In this document: piece after piece, positions 1 through 10,794 of the stretch
Numbering within the stretch: position 1 is the first letter of the stretch
Layout of the letters: each line of letters starts with the position of its first letter
DNA from: Mariannaea sp. PMI_226
Taxonomy: Eukaryota; Ascomycota; Sordariomycetes; Hypocreales; Nectriaceae
Length of the DNA stretch: 64,000 nucleotides
Assembly (NCBI GenBank): GCA_024336345.1
Contig: JANFOG010000002.1
Coordinates: forward strand, 2,914,001-2,978,000
Direction: 5' to 3'
The notes under the pieces: model-generated
Told to the model about the DNA's origin: nothing
Seen by the model: only the letters and a program-made list of their open reading frames with translations
The model's database searches: none
Translations under genes and position numbers: made by a program

Positions 1-956
1 ACCAAGTCGTCAAGCAAACTCTTTACGACCAGGATTCCGCCAAACCTCTGAAAATGATGGGGGCCGGCTACCCTTCCGAGATGGGTGACCCATTCCAAAC
101 CATCGCGGATCATCACTTAGAGGTCCTCGCAGACGATATTCACTGCCAAGTTGTCACCCCAGACTTGGAGTATGACAATGAGCTAGACCCTAGACGTGTC
201 GAAGAGGCCCGAGAGCTGCTCTCATCTATCTACGGCGTACCAGTAGAGGAATATCGCCCAGACATCTCTGTCCATCCGGTTGGAAAAGACGTCTTCAGGC
301 ATCAGGATCTCGACTACACAATCTTCCGCATGCTGCTTGATAATCATCACTTCTTTCACTACTTTCTGTCGCTCTCCCGCGAAACTAATCTCCTTCAAGA
401 TGAGTTTCGAAAGTACTCACATCGTGTGGATCGCATTCTCACCATCTTGGACGCAAATATCTCATCACTGGTCACGTCCAGTCCGCACACTTCTCGTGAA
501 CGCCCACCAGATGTGGCCTGGGCCTCGCTACACATTATCGGCACAATTGACCTCATCAAGAACGAGCTTTACCGCCGACGAGAGCCACTACAGTTAGCAC
601 AGGCAATTTCCGCCGCCCGTAGCCTCGTCCACATTCTCGAGGCTGTCGTTGGTCGTAATCGGGACGTGCAGATAGACTCATCTCGTCTCGAACGCAACAT
701 CTACCTGAGACTCATTGGAGACCGAGATCAAAGCTTCGTAATTGGCGTGCTGGAACTGATCCCGGAAGCTGCCAGTCAGTTTCTCATTAGCCTTGAATCC
801 ATCCTCGACCAGATCAAGATCCATGGTGCCCCTGCGACATATGTGGATAAGTTTCACAACTTGATCAGTAGGTTGAGAACCTCAACCATTGGAGGGGGGG
901 TTAAGCGCCAAGGACAGACTGACGAGATGGATCGAAAGTCCAAGAGGATGAAATGA
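1..956 (+). CDS. 3' part of an unidentified protein gene (5' end outside the window)
   Basis: An open frame enters from the left edge (codons start at base 3) and runs to the TGA at 954-956, giving about 317 C-terminal residues. The first internal ATGs, at 54 and 57, are not taken as the start because the frame is open upstream of them. The sequence is a soluble, mostly helical protein without membrane segments. A His/Phe-rich stretch (HHFFHYF) is followed by helical, Leu/Arg-rich segments, and the end is basic (KRQ...RKSKRMK), which could be a nuclear-type tail. I do not recognise the family. Codon use is balanced and C-ending, as in the other real genes here, which argues that it is coding. 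The gene converges on the kinase-like gene at 1322-3118, with 365 nt between the two stops. Confidence 0.7.
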   Translation, partial: QVVKQTLYDQDSAKPLKMMGAGYPSEMGDPFQTIADHHLEVLADDIHCQVVTPDLEYDNELDPRRVEEARELLSSIYGVPVEEYRPDISVHPVGKDVFRHQDLDYTIFRMLLDNHHFFHYFLSLSRETNLLQDEFRKYSHRVDRILTILDANISSLVTSSPHTSRERPPDVAWASLHIIGTIDLIKNELYRRREPLQLAQAISAARSLVHILEAVVGRNRDVQIDSSRLERNIYLRLIGDRDQSFVIGVLELIPEAASQFLISLESILDQIKIHGAPATYVDKFHNLISRLRTSTIGGGVKRQGQTDEMDRKSKRMK

Positions 957-1321
957 GGATGGAAGAGACTACCTCAGTGAATTCGGCGCTATGAAAGCAC
1001 GTGCTTTGGATACCCTCCCGATACATATATATGTGGTGATTTCGCTTTCCTTGGCTGTGCCATTGATTTCGTTTTCCATGGCTGTGCCAACCCACATACC
1101 TCATTTTCTTCTTTTTCCTATATTTTGTCTCCTCTTTTCTACTCATTATTGCGACTGATCATAAATAGCTACACATAGATTGGATAGCCCAGGCTCGTGC
1201 CATAAATAAAGCAAGGGAAGCTGCTTTGAATTGACAACAGTTGCATGGAAGGTTATCCAGGTCATCATGATATGCGTGATCGTCTCCGTCCTGCGATGAT
1301 GCTAGGTAAAGAGCCTACGTC
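957..1321. other. Convergent intergenic spacer with an imperfect 27-nt tandem duplication and an E-box palindrome
   Basis: This 365-nt spacer separates two converging genes and should hold both 3' untranslated regions. It contains the palindrome AAAGCACGTGCTTT at 994-1007, a (TA)-rich patch near 1021-1032 and a tandem duplication at 1036-1089. No coding potential is seen. Confidence 0.6.
1036..1089. repeat. Two imperfect 27-nt tandem copies
   Basis: Copies at 1036-1062 and 1063-1089 share the core GATTTCG-TTTCC-TGGCTGTGCCA with about three mismatches. They lie in the presumed 3' flank of the gene ending at 956. Confidence 0.8.
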
Positions 1322-3118
1322 TCAACTCCTGAGGCCTGCCTCGTCCCGAAACGCCTCTAGTTCGGAAAGAACTTCCTTCAAAGTCGGCCGGTCGTAATAG
1401 TTTTCGTTCCAGTCACCCCGTTTCATACCCTCCATTCGTTGCTTCAGCCAAACTTCTGATTCTTTGATCTCCATAGACCACCAATCTCGAGCCGTCTCTT
1501 GGACACTCTGTGGAGTTGAGAGGCCCATCTTCTCATACTTGCGTAGGACAAGCTGGTTACCCTCTCTCACAATGAGCTTACTCATGCCAGGTTGCCTTCC
1601 TCGGGTGCAATGGTCAATGAGTTTTTGGACTCGAGCTGGGGTTCGGGTATATCCTGGAAATTCCACGCTTGGTTCCCACCGATATGATAGCCAAACAGCG
1701 GCCCGTTGCGGTGCACTATTCCCTTCGAATATGCACCAGAGGACACGGCCAAGCATGTAGACTTCACAGGCCTCTTGCTCAGTCGGAGTAAGGCACGACC
1801 AAGGGACATTATATCCGCTTGATGGCCAGACATATTCTTCTCCTTCACCCATCGCCTCCCAATTCGGCAGCATCTCAGTTAGAATGTCTGCGTACTTCTT
1901 TTGGACGTCTACTGGAATCTCCTCGTCAACAGCCAGCAGTCTCACGTACTCCAATGCATTAACCTCGGGGGCGGCAAATTCGCACCAGACTCCCCGCTGC
2001 TCAAAATCAACCATGACCACATCGCGTGAAGCCGAGAGCACAATGTTGTCAAGTCTCAGATCTGGATAGAAGATCTTCGAGGTTCCACGGAGATGTACCA
2101 GCGCGGAGGCGAGTTGGATTGCCCATTTTGTCTCATCTGCCAGGGACACTTTGTTGTGTATCCGCAGAAAAGGTAACAGATCACGAAGACTGCCATGAAC
2201 ATGATACTCGAGAGTAAACCCAACGACTGCGACCTTATTCCCAAAACTGCATTTCTTCATAACCAAATGTACTGGCCTCGCAACAATATTCGGGTGTGGT
2301 TCAATCAAGAGTAACTGCCTCAGCTCATGGTAAAGATACTTGGTATAGCTCGTTAAAGCCTTGAAAATCCATATTTTGTCTTGGATTTTAACAAGGCACA
2401 CGCTATCGTGCAATTGCGAGACATAAGAAACCTCACTGATGTCGATTGTTGGTGGCGTCTGAACTCCAGTACCCCAGTATCTCTGGAGCGATGGTAAAGA
2501 CAGCAGTTGGCGTTCCAAGTAGTGAGTCCGGGCGATTGAGATTCGAGCATCAGCCACGTTGACCGGAAGGTTCTCGAAAACAATCCGGGAGCCAAATGGT
2601 ACATTGTCGAAGATTTGCGCCGGGTTATCCTGAGTCGATGTCCAATGCTGCAGGATCCGAAGAATATGGCGGGTAATACCCAAAACGGCGATTCGAGAGC
2701 CGCTGGTAGTATGAAATGCAACATCAACGTCAAGGACCTTTTTCAGGACCGGAGATAGCCTCGCTGGTTCTGGGATGAAGACATCGATTCGCATCGGTAG
2801 GGGAGTGCCAATGAAAAGAGGAATAGCGTAGAATTGGCTACCATAGGCTGTGCAGCCATCGATTCGCCAGAGGGGGCGTTCTAGAACCGCAAGACTATCG
2901 ATGCGATTCTTGGGGTTCAGCGGAGAATCATACCAGCTGGTGGTGGTGGTGCCATCTCGGTCAGGACTGTTCGAAGCGATGCCAACGGGTGCCTCGGAAA
3001 AGGCTGCGGTTGGATGAATGACATCGTGAATGGACTGCTGGCTCAACTCCATAATGCAGCTCAGGTTGCGCAGTGGGACGATCTTGGCCAGATGACTCTT
3101 GTGATTGGGCCTCGCCAA
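1322..3118 (-). CDS. Atypical protein-kinase-like protein (598 aa, single exon)
   Basis: This intronless gene encodes a protein with a recognisable protein kinase fold in the middle. The candidate ATP-anchoring lysine is K253 (IFKAL) and the helix-C glutamate is E265 (HELRQLL). The hinge lies near 302-312, and the catalytic loop is YPDLRLDN at 351-358, with D353 and N358 present but the usual His-Arg replaced by Tyr-Pro. The metal-binding triplet reads DFE (371-373) instead of DFG, and an APE-like motif (APEV) follows at 383-386. The first 230 residues match nothing I know, and the C-terminal lobe is long and Trp-rich. Fungal genomes carry many such divergent kinase-like genes, and their substrates are generally unknown. 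The metal and catalytic Asp residues suggest possible activity, but a pseudokinase cannot be excluded. The start at 3118 gives the longest product; a second Met lies at codon 23. Confidence 0.85.
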   Translation of the reverse strand: MARPNHKSHLAKIVPLRNLSCIMELSQQSIHDVIHPTAAFSEAPVGIASNSPDRDGTTTTSWYDSPLNPKNRIDSLAVLERPLWRIDGCTAYGSQFYAIPLFIGTPLPMRIDVFIPEPARLSPVLKKVLDVDVAFHTTSGSRIAVLGITRHILRILQHWTSTQDNPAQIFDNVPFGSRIVFENLPVNVADARISIARTHYLERQLLSLPSLQRYWGTGVQTPPTIDISEVSYVSQLHDSVCLVKIQDKIWIFKALTSYTKYLYHELRQLLLIEPHPNIVARPVHLVMKKCSFGNKVAVVGFTLEYHVHGSLRDLLPFLRIHNKVSLADETKWAIQLASALVHLRGTSKIFYPDLRLDNIVLSASRDVVMVDFEQRGVWCEFAAPEVNALEYVRLLAVDEEIPVDVQKKYADILTEMLPNWEAMGEGEEYVWPSSGYNVPWSCLTPTEQEACEVYMLGRVLWCIFEGNSAPQRAAVWLSYRWEPSVEFPGYTRTPARVQKLIDHCTRGRQPGMSKLIVREGNQLVLRKYEKMGLSTPQSVQETARDWWSMEIKESEVWLKQRMEGMKRGDWNENYYDRPTLKEVLSELEAFRDEAGLRS

Positions 3119-6100
3119 CGTATCACTGGTAAGGTTGAATGTACAGCACCGGTAATTTGTATAGTTTTGCTACTGGCCAGCAAGCCGAACGGTACGGTCC
3201 AAATGCAAGGGAGAGAGTTGGTTGGGGTGCCGGGGACGGGATGGTCAGCGTGACTGGGGAGGGACCAATGCGAGGAGGGGAAACGCTCTAGAATAGGCGG
3301 CTATAGTACAAAGAGGCAGATGGAATATAGTGGCTAGGGTCAGCCCGGAAGCAATTCGGGAGATGTCCAATTGTGCGACACTAGAAGAACGGTTGTGAAG
3401 ATGACACCGTCAAGTTTTGGGGGAGCTTGCGTTTGAACCAGCCGTGTATGTACTTCGTACCCGAGATTGAGGGGGCGGTCAGACATGTCGCCTGATCACA
3501 TGATTGGATCAAGTATCCTGGACAAGATCGAGTTTGGCCATGCAGTCAAGGTGTTGCGCCAGTCTCTAGCTACGTGCAGAAGAAACGCCTTCTTTACGTA
3601 GTAGGCGCTGTACGGAGTACTACTGTGGTTTTATGTAGTATGAGTTTGCTGTGGTTGTGGGCATCCAATTGCTGATCAATCCTGGACCCTGAACTTTAGG
3701 CGTCTGGTTTTGCTTGATACGGTTATTTTTGAAGTCCCACCCTTCATCCTGTCGGAAGTCACACCCCCTCCTATACGCTCTTTTCCCCTTCCATCCTTAC
3801 GCTAGGTTGCGGAAGCTGCAGGATAAATTTCCTCAAGGATTGCAGAAAACACCAATAAAAAAAAAAGACCCCGCTGGCCTCTGCGCAGAGTAAAGGCCAG
3901 GTAGACGAAGACAATAAGCACAATCCCGTGGCGATGTTGAAGAAAAAGGCTGGGTCGATGTAGTTTTCAAGGAATTCCACGGAACCGGCTGACTGCTTTT
4001 GATCGTATATAGAACGCCGTGAGGAAGATGTGATGGCTGTCAAACAGAGTGTAATGTTCAGGATTTCATCACGAGATGCTCACCCTCACCCGACACGTCA
4101 TATTACACCCAACAAAGAATAACTACTCGACCAAGGGCTTATGTTTGATACACGCCCTCACAGAGTGTGAGCATAAGTTGTCGTGGACCGTCACACACTG
4201 GTAGGTTTCGTCATTTGGTCAGTCAGATAACTTGACGTCATCCGACCAGAATGGCTTCTTGGGTAACAATCCGAAGGAAGAAAGAACCGGAAGGCCTCAT
4301 TCTAGCCGGGGTTTGGATATCAGAACGAAAGAGAAGCAATAAAAGGTGATACGTATCCAGCAATAGTCATAGGATTCCTAGCGCGAATGGTTGAGATTCA
4401 CAACGAGCGAAGTCTGACGGCTTGGGGTGCTGTCCAGCGAGGAATGTTTTGGCTCCCTGACATGGTAGAGTATTAGAAAGATTCCAGCAACCCAACTGAC
4501 AATCTAGATGTTAGCATACAAGTGACATAGTATAATGCAGGAGGAGCGGGTCGAAATGGGGTTTCCGGGGAGTCGACTTCTGGCGGGAGAGTCTGGTGAT
4601 GTGATGTTGACTATCGAATTATGCGAAGGAAAACTAGAAGATTCTTAGTAGAGGAAGGCTAAATGCTGACGGTGTAACGTGGAATTGAGAAAGGTCTAGA
4701 GAAGTGTCGTTGAGAATCCCCAAAATCTCTGTCGCAGTTGAACGTGTCGCTATGGCTATGTCTTAGACAGTGGAGGAGGTCCGGAGGACGAGACACGAGG
4801 CTGCTGCCTTGTTTAAAAATATCTAACCCATGTTGTGCGTCGCACAAGTTTAGTAGACAACAAGGGGCGCCAGCCAACCACAAATCGAGGATTCAATGTC
4901 TAATTTTCATTGGCAACCTGGCGATCATCTGATGAACAGAAGGCCGAATTTGGGGCAAGCAAAGGTTTCATTTATCTAGTACCTACAGTGTTAGCGTACT
5001 GAATATGGAGCGGCAGGTACCGGTACTGAAGAGGAGGGAGATGATTGGTTGCGGGGGAGTAATCTTCGCTCAGCCATCCTTGTCCCAAGCTTTTTGTGAT
5101 CTCCATCCAGATCGGCATTGCTCCATGGGGTACCTAGCTCACACGAATATTTTTCTTCCTCAAATTTGCTCTGATGTTGTCCTTTTTGACTCGGGTTTGC
5201 CCACTTGGCGAATAGCGGGGGAATCTCGGCTAATTGACCCGCTTCCTTCAGATAACTGCCTAATTAGGAAGTCAACGTTCTGGGTGGCTCCTGCCTTCCC
5301 GCCATCCCGCCCGTCGACCCGTTATCACCATGTACCTAGTATGTACCTTACTTGAAAGAAACCAGTCTCGTCATAGACTGTCAATTTAGGAAGGCTTGGC
5401 TCTTAGGGAGCTTAATGGGGAAGAAACTGCTACGTAGCACTTCGTGTGAATGGCTGGGCTGATCCCCTTTCAGCAAGCACAATTTGCACTAATTAACTAC
5501 CTACCTACCTTACCTTAGGTACCTGGGGTACGCGAATCAGGCACCTACTTGGAGATACAGTAGAGAAGTTAGCATGCACATAGTATTCATTCCGTGCCCT
5601 AAAGTAACCATGAGAAGTTGATAGTCATGCTCTAAAATGTCAGCGCCAGGATTGGACTTGATTCATGCTCGAGCGACCATGGCACCTGCCAAGGTTAGCG
5701 GGGAACTATGTCTTCTTCAGTACTTGGATGCATAATAAGCACCGAGACTCCCGTCTTGCACTGAAGATAATAGCAATTTCACCCACAGAGAAGGCAAAAA
5801 GCAAAGGGGGCGCAATGAGGAGGGGACGCCAGTATCTTTATCTCGGAATATGATTGGGCAAGTCAAACGCCGCTTCCAACAATCATTTGAGTGAGGGATA
5901 ATTGAATCAACTCACCGGTCTCCGACTCCACCTCCCATATCGTATCAACAATCTGAGCTTGTTGCGTGGCGATGGCACACATAAGCTCGTCACATGGCTA
6001 GACCAGGATCAAGTTATTGTCGGGTCTTGGACCTGCTAGTCAGCCGCAGACTTCCCCCGAGCCCAGTCATCGTCTTCAACTGGCCAGGGTTCCAACGTCA

Positions 6101-7740
6101 CTAAAAAAAAAAAAAACGTGTGGGTGCACAAGTGTATTGGGGCCTCACCTGGACGTTTGGGGCTCTGATTGTCCTCTCAACGAGTGGCCGCCCCATGCTT
6201 CACTTTACCACAGTACAATGTACCACCACAATGCCTGGTGAACCACCGTCAGTCCTAACCATGCAAGCGCAGCACGAGAAGCTTTCCAAAACGAGTACTC
6301 GGCCTTCCTCTCAAGTGAGGTAGGTATTCTCAATGATCATTTGACGCAATCTCAACGGGTGCAAGTACCGAATACTTTGTTTGTAGCACTGGGGTCTCAT
6401 CGTGACATTTCACTCTCCACGGTCCAAGAAAAAGCAAAAACGATCCCGCCTATCCACCCCCCGGCCGTTTGTTGAGCTATCGTTGCGGGCACTGCTGCAC
6501 TGGTCTGTCATATCAATCACATGGACCATTCTACGTATGCACCATTGGCAATGGGCCATCATCCTCTTCCCCTCCCCAGTTTCGTGGCATCTGGAGAAGC
6601 AAATTGACAATGGATTAATGATGGGTGAATTATGCACATGTGGCATGGCAGATCGGCAATCAAACCCACGAATCGAACCACCTCACAGAATTCTAGCAAG
6701 TTTCAGCTTTTTAGGTCCCTGGTCCCAGCCGAGTTCTCTCCACCTAAGCGAAAAGCCTAGGCACACCGGGTTGAAAGAATCCAGAGAGAGTCTCGGTCCA
6801 AGCACTGCAACCTGTCGGGCCCCTGTCGCGCCGCCCATGGTACCCCTCAGACCGGTGAAAAACAATTCAGCACGGCGCAAATATTCTCTCGTTGTCTTCA
6901 CCGAGTCCACTCTTCTCTCCCTCAGACTCGACCATCTTCACCCTTCCCAGCAGCCCGTTGAACCGTCGCTTCAATCGCTCTACGCCCAGTTACTACGACC
7001 ACCACACCGCCAGCCGCAAGCCCACTCAGCCCGCAGCTCGCATAGGCCGTCATCCCTACCTCCATCGCGGCCACGATCATATCGGCCTGGTCGCAAGCAC
7101 TCGTTGGAGCACCAGCTCCAGTGCCTCCAGTACCACAACAGCCGGCATCAACATCGACATACAACAGCGTTGGCGAAAGCCAAGTAAAGCTTCTTCACAT
7201 CAGTCTCAGTAGGTCGTTCTGAAACCCAGCACTCGTGCCAACGTCTCGCGGCGAGGCAGTTAGCACCCTCATCACTCCCATTTCCACTGAGCCAGCTACC
7301 TGAGCTGGTCTGAGTGGCCTTACTAATCCCCTCTCCGCCTTGTCCTCCCCCCTCTCAACGACCCGAGCTCGCCCTCTACTCCTTTGTCAGCCTTTGCTCA
7401 TCTCCGGTTCTCTAGCTCATCTCATCGCGACCTCTTGGATTCGGCGCTCCACTCAACGCACTACGGGGGTTGAATTTACCTGTCCTGGTGATGGCTTTTG
7501 TGCCACCTTAGCCTGACACCACCCTCTCCCCCCCCCCCCCCCCCCCTCTCCCTTTCGTCTCACCCCGGCGTCGCTCGACTTCCACTGCTGGCTGGCCTTG
7601 GGCTTAGCCTGACCGACCCTAACTCTCCTTGTTCCTGCTTGTATACCCTATACTTCAGTCTCCACGTGGTGGTACCTTGACTTTGTTTCTTACTGCCGCG
7701 CGCGCAGCACTGTTCCACACCCTGTCTCACTGCAGCCATA
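3119..7740. other. 4.6-kb divergent intergenic region between the kinase-like gene and the transcription factor
   Basis: No gene is supported here. The interval holds both divergent promoters. It contains palindromic words (TACTTCGTA near 3451, TACGTAGTA at 3596, TACGGAGTAC at 3611), a TACCTACC/TTAGGTACCT patch near 5500-5530, an A-run at 6102-6115 and a long CT-rich leader from about 6880 to 7560 ending in a 19-nt C run. A 261-codon frame at 6402-7187 lies in this leader; its composition (Pro, Ser, His, Arg) fits a read-through of pyrimidine-rich DNA better than a conserved protein. Confidence 0.6.
7528..7546. repeat. C19 homopolymer in CT-rich leader
   Basis: Nineteen consecutive C residues sit inside the pyrimidine-rich sequence about 200 nt upstream of the transcription-factor start codon. 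The complementary G strand could fold into a quadruplex. Confidence 0.9.
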
Positions 7741-10700
7741 ATGGTAAGGAATTTCATCTTCCCGGTTGGCGGCAACCTGCATGGATTCTGTCATTGATCC
7801 CTTCACATCGGTCCCCCGTCTGTGGTCCCCGGCTCTCGTTGCCAATCATCATCGCCTTCTCTATTCTCGCCGCCCCATCGGAGCTCTCGTGCGGGTGCCC
7901 ATAGCTCCCGGTCAAGAATCTTCTTGGCCTCGCCCCCGAGTCCCCCTTGTACTCCTTCCGACCTGAATGTGCGGTGAATTGATTTTGGCTATAGAACTCT
8001 CATCACCCCTTCAAATCAAAGAGACCTCTCCCCCAACCGGGGGGTGAAGAGTCCTCGTCTTCTCCATCTTCACTCGTCTCACCTGCTGGGTTTTGCGGGT
8101 TTGATTCTCTGCCTATTGAAACCAAGTTCCAGCTCGATTCACTTGCTCATTTCTATGGCATCGAATCTGGTCTCACAGTTCATCTAGCTCTTCTTCGAGA
8201 GCAGTCACGGAAGAAGCGGAGACTGGACGAGCCGTTCCCAATGGGTGCTGAAGCAAGCTCATCATCCCAGGGAGCACTGGAGAAATTCGTTGCGCCTGGC
8301 AATTATGGCCAGCAGCATTATAGTCAATATGGACAGTCGCCAGGCTGGACAGAGGTTGACTCACCTTCTCTGATGTCTCCAACTACGCCTTTCACTGGTA
8401 GAATTACAGGGTTTTTCTGCTGCCCTGGTTGTGGGTTTGGGTTTCGACCGCAGGATGGTATGTTATCTCGTCTATTGTGCATAACCATGCTACCGGTTAT
8501 TGGCCGTAACATCAGATTATTGACGCTATTTTCAAGGCTACCAGCAGGTTCCCACAAACCCACTGGCAGTTGCAAGCGAAAGGAGTCCATATATGGCAGA
8601 GAAACCACCTTCTATGCCAATGCCTTCCACTGAATCGTTTGCACCTACGAATCTACAAATTCCCCAACAACCTTCGCTTTCATATCAAGAACAGAGTCTT
8701 ACTTCACCACCCCTCGCCAATTTCCCACTTATACCGGAACAGTCGCAACTGACAGTACCACTAATGAGTGATGTAAATACGGTGCAGCCTGATGGTCTAC
8801 CTGCCCCCGATTACTATACCAATGAACCAATGAAGACTGAGCCTGAGATTACGACTCAAACTGTTCTGACATCGGATCATTTGGCACAACAAGACTTGTC
8901 TGCCATCCCATATAATGCTAGCGTTGGTCCCGTGGTCCCAGTCGACATTACTCGGCAAGCCATAGAAACCACAGCGGCTATGACTCAGTACGATCTTGTA
9001 TCCATACAACCATCACAACCGTTAGATGAACCTGTCCCTCAAGATGGACTCCCGCCAGCCTGGGCTGACGCTTCCTTGCTGGACCAACATGCTAATTTTG
9101 ATATCCTTTTGCCGAACCAGCGAGGGGGCAAACGCGGGCCTTTCAAAGATTTGAGCCTGCGAGAGCAGACGGCTCAGACGCGCAAGATTGGTTCATGCAT
9201 CAGGTGTAGGATGCAAAGGATTCGGGTACGTAATCTTCCTTTCTCAATGACGAAAAAAACACCACCGGTAATGCCAAATATATTTATATATATACATATA
9301 TATATATATATACTGACGTAATATCACCCAGTGCGAGAATAATACCGAGGAGGAAGGGGGGCCCTGCTTAACGTGCAAAAAAGTGTCCAATTCGAGGGCG
9401 GGGAGGTTTCCTTGCCTTAGATACAAGATCACTGACATTAGGCTATTCAAGCCTGGTCAGGTTCCCGGCTTTGAGTGGACTCGAAGGTGGATCAACAATA
9501 TCTCGGATCCGATACAGCATTGGGCGTCGGAAGAAGTGAAGACGATAACTCTGGGAGATGGCCTTAGCAATTCTCATTTTGTGCAGGTTCAGGTCAGGCG
9601 CTTCATTCCCCAGCCTGGCGACAAGCTTGAACGAACGTGGGTCCACAAGGGTATGAGGAAATCTGTTATGATACCGCCCTATGCCCTTGTGAAGTTGGAA
9701 GATGTCAAGATTGCATACAACGAACATATTCGAACGAGTATACGAGAGGCCGTTTTCAGCATGCTGCGATCTCCCCAAGGTCTCCTGTACCAAACCTATG
9801 AATGGGCAATAGGCATGATGTATGATTCATCAACTCCCTTCGAACATATGGACCTGATCGGTCGGACGTTGATGCTCTGGATTTCCTGCCGCTTGACGAC
9901 TAGATCGAGTTATATTGTTGGGCAAGAAACCCTGGGGATGAAACCAGATATTCTAGATCAAACCAACCCCAATCACGGCAGAATTCCGCTCCCACCAGTA
10001 ATGGGTGCGCAGCTGGACCTTGTTTTGATCCACCATATTCAGACCAGGCTTCGCAGAGAACTCTTGGATAGGCTCCAGAAGGTGGTCCAAAAGAATAAGC
10101 AAAGCACATGGCTGGTGACATACCTTGTGACTTTCATTCTTTTGCACAATACGGCCCTTATTACAGAGCATGATCAGGGATATGCATCGAAACATGGGAT
10201 GAAGGTAAGAATGAATAGACAGGCTGAGAGAATCAAGGGGAAAAGACATGGGCAAGCACCACTTTTAATGCGTGCCGTAATCATAGTGTTCATGACTGTC
10301 ACGGTTGCTGATTTCCGTGTGTTTGCAGCGCCGATTTGCCCGAGAGGAGAAGGTCAAGGAGTATCACCTGGGTGAGTGAGACAGGAGTCCCTCCCCCCTT
10401 TTCCCCGCCCATGGAAATCGTGGATCCTGATGAGGGGCTGACTGACCGGAAACAAATAGGTGCCAACATCCTCTTGGCACATTTTCACTACTGTAACAAG
10501 GGAATTTATCCGTTCTCCGAGGCGTGCAAAGACCAAGAGTTGAGAACCCTGGCCGGCTTGGATGAGGAGAAGATCCATTTCGTCCGTCGCACTAGGGCGT
10601 ACGCTAACTCTCATAGTAAGTCGCCAGTCCAACTCCCTCCCAGTACCAAATCCCCGGGGCGGCGCTAATGTAGTACTCTCCACGATCCAGGACAAGAGTG

Positions 10701-10794
10701 GGATGCTCTTTGGAACAGTGATCGCTATGATGATGATTATTTTTATGTCAGCCAGCTGTTTGAGGAAGGTTGGCAGCCTCGCTCAATGATGTAA
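7741..10794 (+). CDS. Zn(II)2Cys6-type transcription factor with non-canonical cysteine spacing
   Basis: The best model has seven exons: 7741-7743, 7995-8457, 8537-9225, 9332-10204, 10329-10371, 10460-10615 and 10691-10794 (776 aa). The first exon is just the ATG, followed directly by GTAAGG. The next exon is open upstream of its first Met (84) and reads as plausible protein, including a basic RKKRR cluster at 73-77 that could be a nuclear localisation signal. A Gln/Pro/Ser-rich region follows. The zinc-cluster cysteines are 376, 379, 386, 397, 400 and 413 (C-x2-C-x6-C-x10-C-x2-C-x12-C); the final spacer is longer than the usual 6-9. The third exon ends just before the third Cys. After the cluster comes a Trp/Arg-rich segment and a helical C-terminal regulatory region. 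The product is presumably a DNA-binding nuclear regulator; its targets are unknown. An alternative donor at 8398 would remove 20 residues, and an alternative start is the ATG at 8241. Confidence 0.8.
9277..9312. repeat. TA-rich microsatellite inside the intron that splits the zinc cluster
   Basis: An almost pure TA dinucleotide tract lies in intron 9226-9331 of the transcription-factor gene, just upstream of the acceptor. Such tracts vary in length and could affect splicing. Confidence 0.85.

Noticed and set aside
6655..6700. A B-box-like word (GGTTCGATTCG on the minus strand) suggesting a tRNA
   Set aside because: No A box at the right distance and no cloverleaf pairing could be drawn.
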